Part shown: in pieces, positions 12,001-24,000 of the stretch
Layout: every line of letters begins with the position of its first letter
Position numbering within the stretch: position 1 is the first letter of the stretch
Assembly: GCA_964036275.1 (NCBI GenBank)
Contig: OZ038433.1
Location: forward strand, 11,151,446-11,215,445
Source: Litoditis marina
Taxonomy: Eukaryota > Nematoda > Chromadorea > Rhabditida > Rhabditidae
Direction of reading: 5' to 3'
Length of the DNA: 64,000 bases
Made by a program: the position numbers and the translations under genes
Notes under the pieces: model-generated
What the model saw: only the letters and a program-made list of their open reading frames with translations
The model's database searches: none
Told to the model about the DNA's origin: nothing

Positions 12001-15000
12001 TCCCATCGCCAACCTATCCTGTAATCATGCAAATATCGTTTATATGGTTAGTTTTTTTATTATAATTATAATAATTATGTAATCCTGTATCATATATTTT
12101 GTAGAGGGGAAGTAGAAAGAGCCGGTAATCATGCGAATATCGTCTATATGGTTAGTTTATTTTCATTTTTACTAATATGAATGTAATAACTGTTATGTGC
12201 ATATCGAGTGGTCTTTGGTTCAACCATTGCGGATTCTTTCCGCGCTTTCAAATTACAAAAAAACATCAAAAAATGGATAGAAAAGGCGGGAATCTTGAAA
12301 AAGATTGATATAAACATGAAAAAAAGTCATGCTAATATCGAATATATGGTCAGTTAACTGATTTTTAAGAATGTATTAATTAATATATAAGTATATGAAA
12401 TAAATAACGGTGGGAATGAGAGATGTTGATAGAGACATAAAGATAATAATAATAATAATAATATAAAGTTCATTCGCATAGGGTAAGATATTAACAATCT
12501 AGTAAATATTCTGTTTTCTCCGGTTTTATTATCATTTTGGAGAGGTAATTTAGTATAGTCTGTTTCACTGATCGATAACTTCCTACAGTAATCTTTCGAT
12601 TATTCAACCGCATTTATCTGACTAACGAACAGACTCTTAGATTTACTGTTTTCTATGCCTGTAGTAGCCAATGTGGTAAACGACATCACAAAATTTAAAC
12701 TATTTACAATACCTGCACTATATGCAAAAAGTACTTGAAATATTTACAATCTTACTGTAGAGGGCTATTCTTGAGTGAAACAGACTATAAGCGAGCTTTC
12801 TAGTTTCTACTGAATTTTTACATAGCGAGTGCAAAATTTATAAATGTCTGTCTCTCGCCGGAATTGAACCTGCGAGTAAAAGTTTCGCAGCAGGGCGCTA
12901 ACCACTGCGCTATTAGACCACATAACCTAAAGCTTTGGAATCAAAGACATGTGTGCATACACAGCGGAAAGGGAGCTATACAGTATCGTCCGCCTTTTCG
13001 TTGGCGACGACTATATATGAAGTTTCCATTCTGTAGTTGGAATGTCACTAATATATGTTTGTTCCAACTTAGTTATAAAGCACACCGAAACACACCGAAA
13101 CCTAATTTTGAAAAAGGAGCATAGCACGTATTGGTTCACTATGCTCTAACCAACATGTAAGCTATTTAGTAAACATAATGTTAAAAGGTATATATTCTAT
13201 CAGAAACTCTTATATTTATCGTGAGAGTTAAATTATTTGAAAACTCTTTGACAGATTTCTGCAAAGTAGGAGTACTCGTAAAAGAGTTTCTACTCATTCT
13301 GGCGCTCCATTGTAAGTTAATTTTGTCTAAAACCCGCATCCCTTGAAGATTCCTATTCTCCAATAGTAGCGAATGAATTTTGTATTTTTATTGATAATAA
13401 CTTTATTATTACTACTCTTTTTAATATTTTCCAGGTTAACCCTAACCTCGCATTCAACCGCGACGTGCATGGTACGACGTAGTTCGTACTATTTTACAGC
13501 TATGAATATGAAATGAGCATTATCATTATAACTATAAGGATATTCATTAATCATATTCCAGGTCCATCCTAACCTCACAGTCACCCGCAAGGTGTGAACT
13601 GTCGTACCATTACGTAGTTCAAGCTTATATACTTACAGACGGACGATTATGTGGACCAATCCCGTGTCAACGGTCCTTTAAACTGCAATTGAAAAATGTA
13701 TTGCAGTTTAAAGGACTGATCCATGGCGATTAGACCACATAATCGTCCTTCTTTAAGCAAATGAACTTGTTGATATCATATTTAATATTATTACTACCAT
13801 TATTATTATTACTATTATTATTATTATATTTATTATTATTATTCCAGGTCCACCCGAACCTCGCAGTCACCCGGGAGGTGCATGTGAATGGTCGCACCAT
13901 CGAGGTCAGATTCGCCGGCGAGTACGTGTTCATTGAGAGCGAGAGCACCACCGTATTCGTCAACTATATACCCTGTCAATTGGAGGTTAGTCCCATCTCT
14001 TATGGTCTGCGTCTCTCTGACCCACACACTCTCTCTCTCTCTCTCTCTCTCTTCGTATTTTCCACCATATACCCTGTCAATTGGAGGTTAGTCACTTGTT
14101 CTACCGGAAATTTCTGTTTTCTTCTAGTTTATTCTGAACTGGATTGATTTGGACGGGAAATCATGCTATAGGGAGAGTGGAAGTTTTTTTGTAAAGTTTC
14201 TGAATTGAAATGGTTTCACTAGTTTGGTCGGAACTACTCGAAACGTGTAGACTTTTTATATAAATAACATAAAATAAATCGGTCGAGTTTTCGTATATCG
14301 CTTAGTCAGCCAATCACTTATAGGAGTAAAAGGAGAGGCGAAAGCGTTCATTGATGCTAAATTTCGCTGTGTTGCATCCAAAACTGGTGTGTAATGCACA
14401 TAACTTAAATAGACCAGCCTTTTTATCCCAGCGTTGAATATTGTTCATACAAACTTCCAAGCGGAGTCACTATGGAATTTCCCTCTAACTACGTTGTAGG
14501 GTCTGCGCATCTCTCAAAGACTATCACCGCTCAAAAAACGAAGACATTCACTGCCAAGAGTCTCATAATGCTCTCGAAATCCTGCGATACCCACTTTATT
14601 GTTTGAGTCGCGAGTCGCGACCTCTCCGAAATGTTCCAAGCAGCGATTTTCATCAATTTTTGGTTGAATTTTCACTAGTTTTGCACGAAATTCACGGTTT
14701 TTCCACTCGCGACCCTTAGTTTTCATAAAAATTAGTTAGCAACCCCCAATCTCATGAGAGGCCTTAGCGGTGTATGAACGAAGATCTGAAACTACAAATT
14801 TGTGAACATTTCCGTTTCCAGCACAGTCTTCATCATTTTGCCCATCGAGCCCATACTCCCTCGGACGGAAATATGCCCGAAAAGGTATTTTTCCATTTTA
14901 TTTTACAAAGTTTATATTATATTATTAATATATAAAGTCTTCACGTTTTGAGTAAGAGGCAAAACACGTTGTAACTTTTTTTGCTCATTTTCTATTATCT

Positions 15001-18000
15001 CATGAAGTATTTTCCCAGTCCGTATATAATTATTTCAGCAATATTAAACACAAATTTTTTGAAAAGCGGAGTCCACTTTAGAATGGAACAGGACTTGCTC
15101 CGGACTTTTTATACAACTGTAACGTCTTGTTACTGTCATCCTGACATTGAAAATTTGGAGAGGTGTAGTTTGGAAGTTATTCTGAGTTTCAGCGATCAAA
15201 CTACAATTTTCTGTTCACCGAAAATTATACTGTGCTCGACTGATCAAACTACAAAATATTATTTCCAGTGTTCAAGTGATTATCTGCGCCGTAGATGGCC
15301 TCAGTTTGCGTCGAAATTACAGCAGAATAATAGAGAAGAAGATGCCCGGACCGCCAAGTCAGAATGAAATATGAGATTATGTATTTGATTAAAGTTTAAT
15401 AGACCGGTTTATATATCAGTTGTTCAAGAAATAAGGTGTTCCAAACGTGTTGATACTCATGGAAACGGTAAAACCTAACATGGTTAGGGAAACGAATGCT
15501 TATCGTTCAAGAAAAATGGCGATCATCAAATTTTCGGTCGAAAATGGTATAATTTCAATACTGAGTATATTGCATGAGAAATTTTCTCCCTATGTGTGCG
15601 GAACTCTTCAAGCTGTTTTTTTTTTACAAAAAAAGTTTTTTTCCTAAGCTTCTTTAACTGGAACATCCAAGAAAAGAACACACAATAAATTGAGGAACCT
15701 AGCCTGGTAAACATTATGCAGAAAATACGTACCCGAAGCCGGCAATCTGGCATATGGAGGTCCCTAGCTGGGGTGAGAGATCGTCGTCGCAAACGGGGGC
15801 CCATACTCCATTGCGGGCGGCGACCAGGACACTGTCTTCCAGTGAGAATAGCACGTCCTCTGAGAATCAAATGTTTGACAGGTTTTCTAGTGTTTGGCGT
15901 GTTCACATTTTTGAGCTGCAAAAATAGATTCCGCTGAAATATAGTTTGAAAACATTTGTCGATTTCTGAAAAACGACGGTCGCATCCAGCTGCGACATTC
16001 AACAGAAAAACATGAAAAGGAAAAAGTATCTCACTTTGAGAAAACCTTCGTCTGTAGTATATGGAGGAGGGTTTGGGCGTCAAATTGGAGGTCATCTGGG
16101 TAGTGTCAGTCAGGAGACAAATCTGCAAACAGATCCCAAAACTGGCTACCATAGTCCAAATCATCCTCATGTCATAGAATACGCAATCAGACCATCTGAG
16201 TTGTTTTCGAAACAAATTGTTGACCTTTTTCAAGATTTCTCTTAATCGATAGTGTAGTAAGTGTGGCGTTGGCAATATCGTAATTTTCTGTGCCCTCATA
16301 CAATTTCCAGCCAATTGGCGAAGCGTTTCTGCAGCGGACTTGACGAAAGAGTGCGCAGGTCAGAGAGACGCAGACTGTCTCAGACTGTCTGTGATCTCAT
16401 TGACCTCCATGCTCTCTCGCTTTTATAGTTTGCTGATCGCAGCAAACTGGCGCAAATCTTTCTGTGCCTGCTCACCTGGCTTCTTGGCTCATAAGAAAAA
16501 GCTTCACACGCAAGATCACTCTCTGAACACTTTTTGGCACACTGAAACATGAAAACAATACCATCAACAAATTCAGTAATGAGCAAAAGAAACTGTTCTT
16601 TTTGTAATCTGTCTCAAACCATAACAACAAACTGAAACTGAGAGTGTATAGTTGTTATTAAACGAATAACATTAGAATACTTAAATTGTAAAACGAAAAA
16701 AGTGTATAGTTGTTATAAAACGAATAACACTAGAATACTTAAATTGTAAATTGTTATAAAACGAATAACATTAAAAATGTACATCTACACCATCTCCGCT
16801 CTGTTCTTATTGAAGGTTCTTGTGTGAATGCAGATTTCTCCAAACCTTTCTCTCTGCTCTCACTGCCGTGATATAAGTTACGGACTATACAAGTGATGAA
16901 CAATGTGCCGGGGTGCTACAGCATACGTACTCAGAGTACGTATGCTTGAAGATCCCGGCCCCTTCATCCCATCCTGCGCCTCCTCAAACATACGCTATTT
17001 CTCCGCTATCACATTCCGCCGGGATGTAAGAGACAAGCAATAGTGAGGCAGGGCGAGAGACGCAGGATGGGAAGAAGGGACCGAGATTTCCTAACATACG
17101 TACTCAGAACTAGAAAGTGCAAACGTTTAGGTGGTTAGTTCTGTCGAACGCGACCTTTCAATTCACAAACTTTCGTATTTACACTTTGTTTTCTTTTGCA
17201 AACTGTGCACCAACCCCTTGAACGTGTGGAATGTAGGTCCATATTTCGGTCACCTTGTCCACTAACTTCAAGGCCCCGACCAGCTCAAACAGTTTCAGGT
17301 AGTCTCCTAAAAATCATTCTGTATCATTTCAAGTTAGTTCTGATTTACCTAAATGGGATTTTAGAATCCGTATTTCGCATAAAATTATGCTTTTTCAAAG
17401 GTTTCAGTTTGCCGTTCGTATTTAGTGTTTGGCAATACTTGGTCACCGTCCTCCTCACAACACAATTTTTGCCCTTTACATCTGGCGGCGTAGCAGTCCC
17501 CACAAAAGTGCATAAGATCACCTCATGAGCCAATAGCACGAGCTTCTCATGAGATTCTATTGATTTCTACGTTACAACATTGAGAGTTCACGAGTAGCTC
17601 ATGAGGTATCTCATGAGAACTTCCCATGAGGTTGGACGGTTTGCTACGCCGCCAGAAGATAAAAGTAACTAGTTTTCCCTTTTCACTTCTCACTCTTTTT
17701 CCAACTCACCACAATGCATCTCATCACTGCCGTCCTCACAGTCCGGCTCGTAGTCGCAGCGGAACTCCCGCGCCAGACATCGGCCGTCCCCGCAACGCCA
17801 TTCCGACTCGGAACAGCCGGCTGCAACCATTTTTATTGAGGCTGATCATAGATGAGTTGTAGTTTGAACTCGGGCAACCACTAATTGATACAAGCAATGA
17901 TCGTTATTAGGGTATGGGATTGTAAAGGACAGCTGAGACCGGAACAACTCAAGATTGAGATGAAACCCGCCTTTTTGGGTAGGATTTTCACAATTTTACA

Positions 18001-21000
18001 ACTTATTTACGAGTTTTTCGGCAAATTCTCAATTTTCAAAAGAATGGTCTCGTCCGTCAACCATCGCCTATGGACAATGATCGTAGATGAGTTGTAGTTT
18101 GATACTAGCCGTAATTTATGAATTTGGACGGCAGAGCAGCGGCATCAAACTACAAACACAGCGACATGGAGCCAGGCGGCGTAGCAATCCTTCCGATCTC
18201 ATGAGAAGTTCATATGAGTTTCTCATGAGATACCCCATGAGCTACTCATGAACTCTCAATGTTGTGGCAAAGCAACCAATGGAATCTCATGAGAAACTCA
18301 TACGAACAGCTCATGAGGTATCTCATGAGATTTTGAGGGATTGCTACGCCGCCTGATACGACGCAACGCCATTCCAACGCCAATCGTAACAACCGGCTGC
18401 AACCAGTGTATAGTCTCCGTCTGTTTGATATTTACGAGACTACGGTAAGTTTTTCTCTCCACCTGACCTACTAGTGTTTATTTCTCCCACAAAGACAGCT
18501 AAAGGCTGAATCGATGGAGCAGTCGCCGTGCGAGCGATCGTTTATTCTCTGTCAGCGCATGAGAGAGTGTGTAGATCAATGATACGCAGATGAGCTGGCC
18601 GCTCACCGAACCCCGCCCACTACCAAATTGACCGTGCGCTATTCATAACGGTTTGATGAGTTACATAGATGCAAACGCAATTATGCAAAAGTTTGATGCT
18701 AACTTTAGAACCATAATTAAAGGAGGGAAGAATGAAAATCTAGTACCTAAACATAGCGTTGCGCGCGCCAAAGCAGACTAAAACATGTGAACCAAGTGCA
18801 AAATAGGTTGGTTAGTTTGAATAAAGAATAGAATGAGATTCTCTCAAGCAGCTCTTTCATATTAACTTTCCTTTCTGCCCCTTTAATACAAAATAGCTAC
18901 GAACCATTGATGGTCTCATCGCGGAATTCCGTTCGTTGTGAGCATTTGTCAACATTGCAGGCAGCCAGCTGGTTTGGTGAAGTGAAACACTGCGGAGTAC
19001 TGGAAAAACAGAGAGATTAGTTAATTTTATTATCGTTTAGAAATTATGGTTTGCGAGAGGAGAACAAGTATGTTTATTCTGATTCATAGTTTATTTGTTC
19101 ACTTCATTTTGTGTTCCCTCATATGGAATGTTAGAATGGTTTGTGTTGCAACAATAACACTTCTGTGGAGTCCGCAGAGGCTATAAATTGAAAAATCAGT
19201 TCGAAAATCGAAGCATCTGCGACACGTAGATGAAATCGACGTACGTTTGATTCGCCATAGTTCTACAATGGTTATGGTCCCATGCTCGGAACTCACTCTG
19301 TTAATTACAAATTCGCGTTTGGTCGAAACTGTTTTGCAACAAATCTAGAGATATAGTGTGCCCCGAAGAGACGTCAGACGACGAGAGGGAAAATCAATAT
19401 ATATGGCAGCCACGCTGTATAAACAGTTATTTACTGTTTTGCAACGACGCTTGTTCTGAGTGACGCCTGCTGTTTTTGTAGTTTGATCCCCTGGATTTTT
19501 GATCGAAACTCTCAAACTATGGCGTGTATCAAAGTCAAACTACAACGAAGAGTAGGTTATATAACATATAGTTTGTTCCACCCACTTATAACCCTCTACA
19601 GTAATCTGCTACCTCTCCCAGGTCAAACTTTGGTATATTAGCGTGTTCAGAACCCCTCAAAATGTTGATTTATGTCTTCTGAATGCTTACTACTACTAAC
19701 TCTGAAAATTTGAAACCAAAGTAATGACTTTTTCATTAGAAAACACCCCCTTGAATAATTGACGGATTACTGTAGGAGTACATCGATCGGTGAAACAGAC
19801 TATACCTTCGATTCATCATAGTTCTACAGTAGTTATGGTCCCACGACGCCTGTCCTGATACCGTAATCCCGTAGAAGAGAATAGAAGGATCGTTCCATCG
19901 CATGCAGGGCAGACCTGAGAATACAGATTTTTAGAAGTTTTTTTTTTCAGGAGAAGCTCTTTGGAATAATAAAGTAACACTCAGTGTGTCGTGAGCATTA
20001 GGAGACCTTTAGTATTTTGAGGACATAGTGAAATTGGTCATTTTGAACCATATTCGTCCATAAACTACCCTGTGAAAGTTAACAATTGGACTCAAAACTC
20101 TACTCGACTCGAAACATTCTTTTTTGATTTCTCACCCTTGGTGAATGACTCAAAGCAACTGGTTCAATAGTTATTTCATTCTTCTCCAATTTAATTCACC
20201 TTCCAGTGATATTCTTTCTCCTCTGATTGACTCAAAGTAAGGCCGACAAATATGTACACCTTTCCCGTTTTGCTGTTTTTGTAGTTTGATCCGGTTGTAT
20301 TCTAGTATTAGTTCGGAAAAACAGCGCTGTACACATCGACTATAGGAAATCCCATGTATAGTTGTTGCCAATGGAACGACGAGAGGGTACTGTATATCTC
20401 ATTTTCCGCTGTGTACACACATATGTCTTCGATTCCAAAGCCCGCCGGTTATGTGCTCTAATAGCCCAGTCTTTAGTAGCGCCAAGCTACGAATCTTTTG
20501 CTCGCAGGTTCGATTCCGGCGAGAGACCGAAATTTATAAATTTGGCACTCACTATATTATCTTCTCCCATACTTCAATTCCCCTTCCGCAGTGATATTCT
20601 TCCTTTCCTTTTCGATTGGCAAAGTACAGTACCCTTAGGGTGCCGCGTTCAAACTACAACGCGCCCATGGTCACCCCTGTTGTTAATACACTTCTTCTGA
20701 ATCAACTAGTTTTTATTACATTCAAATTTCTCATAATTTGACCTACCTTCCGAAGTGATATTCTTCCTTCCCTGATAGTCGCCGCCCAGTTGACAATCTG
20801 GTCCCGACTGGCAGAGTACAGTACCCTTTGATTCGCAGTCGACCGCCTGCCAGACTCCCTGCCACACGGCGAGACATCTACCGTCGCCGGGGAATTCCAT
20901 CTAGAACTAAATGTTGAGAGCAATAATAATTCATTGTTCAAATGAAATTTAATATAAAAACAGAAGTTTTTGTTCACAGGGAGAAAGTACACCTCAGACA

Positions 21001-24000
21001 ATTCTCAGCCAATGGGCCAGCCACTTTTGTAGCGGCCTCGATCAGAGAGTGTGCAGATCAGAGAGATGCAGGGTGTCTCAGCCTGTCTGCGGTCTCATTG
21101 ACCTGCATGCTCTCTCGTTTTTGTAGCTGGCCACTCGCAGAAAATTGGCGCCAATCGTTCTGAAACTATTCCTAGGTGGACTGTGGAAGCAGGCCAAAAA
21201 AAATTGAATGAGTCTCAGAAACATTTGCGCCAATGTTCTGCGATTAGCAGCTACAAAAGAGAGAGAGCATGCAGGTCAATGAGACGCAGACAGTCTCAAA
21301 CAGTCTGCCTCTCTCTGACTACCACGCTCTCGCGTACAGGATTAGTCAGGCGGCACGTTTGTAGTTTGTTAAAGAAGGACGACTTTGTGGACCGATCCCA
21401 ACGCTTCGGTCCTTTAAACTGCAATACATTTTTCAATTACAGCTTAAAGGACCGATGCGTCGAGATTGGTTCACATAATCGTCCTACTATAACGGTAACC
21501 TGCGGATCTCACCTCGATTGTGGTGCCATCGTCCCATATCCATTGGTTGCCCTGCCGAAATCCAGACGAAAAATACCTCAGTTCAGGATCTGCGTATAGA
21601 TATGATAAAATCAGTAGCACGCGTGGAACACTAGAACGTAGAACCGCTCTAAAGGACCTATATTTGAACTACTATGGTACATGTGGTCTAGGGTTGTTAA
21701 TCGAGTTCTAAATTTCGAGTTTTCGAGTTTTTGTGTTGTCGAGTTTTGAGAAATTTCGAGTTTTCGAGTTTCGAGTTCGACTCAACTCGAAAATTTTCGA
21801 GTTTTTTCGAGTCGAGTCGAGTTTTGAGTTCGACTTTAACAACCCTAATGTGGTCGCTAGTGGATGGCTTAAAGGGACCGTACCTCTATAATGTGCAATG
21901 TACGTATTTTTTGAAATATGAAAAATTTCATTTATTCTGTTTCGCGATGAAAGTCATTTATTCTGTTTGAGATGACACATTATTACGGAGCAAAACAGAA
22001 GCCAACGTGATTTGGGTTACTGTAATGCAGCAATCTTTAATATATCACTGCTTTCTAGTTATCATGATATTTACAAATCTTTCTCCATAGATTTCATATT
22101 GATAAATTTGGCCATCTTTTGAATGTGGTTTTGTAATTTTATGGACATTTTGAAAATTTCGTACGTAGGTGAACTCGGCGGTGTATGTACGTGCGCGTGG
22201 TCGCGCCACATTTTCGAGAACACGGAGCAAGACAGGAAGTTGACACCTACATGAATGATTTCGGTTTTTTAATGTGAACAATACCAACTAATCAGCTCGA
22301 ACCTCCCAATTAAAAAGGAACGGTCCCTTTAAACGGTAAGTGTTGGCATGTTCTGCTGTGTTTGTAGTTTGCTCACAATTCTAACCAGTGATCCCTGTGA
22401 TGAGCGCAACAACTCGGATTCGGTCTCACTTCTTGAGACGCTTATCCGTAAGTTACGGCAAACTTCTTCGCGAACCGAAATCGAACCGCTTCTTACCGAA
22501 CTACTTGTGTACTCAGAATGATAAACGTTACGTAGTTGACCAACTTTAGCATTAATTAGTTGATTCGGTTCAGTTACACTTTGTCAGCCTAGCTTTGATT
22601 CGGTTTTGAAACGAATCACCTGGTTCGCGGGAAGAGTCGGTTTGGGAACGAATTCACCGTAAGTTATAGTTTGTTCCACCCACTTATAACCCTCTACAGT
22701 AATCTGCTAGCACTTCCAGGTCAAAGTTCACTATATTAGCGTATTCAGAACGCTTCAAAATGTTCATAGTGTCTTCTGCATGTTTATAACTACTTACTGT
22801 ACGGATTACTGTAGGAGTACAAAGTACATCGATTGGTGAAACAGACTATACCTCCAACACCGTTTAGTCTGGGATAATCTCGCGGTCTTAACCTTGTTTT
22901 CTCAATGATTCACTATAAAAACGTCACCCGCCACTCTTTTTTTCGGCGCCGCTTTGTTTGGACGGCTTCCGTGTTTGTACACAAATACTCGGCCAAAACA
23001 TGACTAACGCCTTATTTGAAGGGGTGAGTAACTACAACACACGCTTTGTCAATACACATTGCGGACGAATATGTGGACCAATCCCGTGTCAACGGTCCTT
23101 TAAACTGCAATTGAAAAGTGTATTGCAGTTTAAAGGGTTGAAGCGTTGTAGGGTTGTTAAAAAATAAACTCGAACTCGAAAAACTCGAAATAAACTCGAA
23201 ATTTCGAGTTTCGAGTTCAACTCGAAACTCGAAAAACTCGAAATTTCGAAAACTCGAAAAACTCGAAACTCGAAAAACTCGAAATTTCGAAAACTCGAAA
23301 AACTCGAATTTTCTGAAACTCGAAAAACTCGAAACTCGAAAAACTCGAATTTTCTGAAACTCGAAAAACTCGAAACTCGAAAAACTCGAATTTTTTGAGA
23401 TTGAAACTCGAAAAACTCGAAATTTTCAACAAGAAAACTCGAAAAACTCGAAATTTCGAGTTCTGAGTTCAACTCGAAACTCGAAAAACTCGAAAATTTC
23501 CGAACTCGAAAAACTCGAAACTCGAAAAACTCGAAATTTTCAGAACTCGAAAAACTCGAAACTCGAAAAACTCGAAATATCGAAAACTCGAAAAACTCGA
23601 AACTCGAAAAACTCGAATTTTCGGAAACTCGAAAAACTCGAAACTCGAAAAACTCGAATTTTCGAAAACTCGAAAAACTCGAAACTCGAAAAACTCGAAA
23701 TTTTCAACTCGATTAACAACCCTAAAGCGTTGGGATTGGACCAAATAATCATCCTTCTTGAAGTTAGGTTAGGTGTTATTTCCTGTCCCTAAATTGAAGC
23801 TTTATCTCGAAATTTCGTGAAACAAAAGATCTGTGAAATGTTGTGAAGAATATTCCTGGCTTCCATAAAGGTTATCATATGCTATATATTTTTGAATGAA
23901 ATGTTCTCTATACGTTTTAAGGGAATTCGTAGTCTGTGCTTAGAAAGTAAACATTCAAAAACTGAATCGCTCACTGTAGAATGGCACGTTGGAATGATTG

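Noticed and set aside
13839..14027. Minus-strand open frame over LAGE3 exon 2
   Set aside because: No GT donor follows it on the minus strand, whereas the plus strand has good acceptor and donor, in-phase neighbours and echoes of both edges.
23089..23752. Open frames rich in [11 protein letters not shown] on minus and [19 protein letters not shown] on plus
   Set aside because: They are translations of the CTCGAAAAA minisatellite inside a hAT-like MITE.
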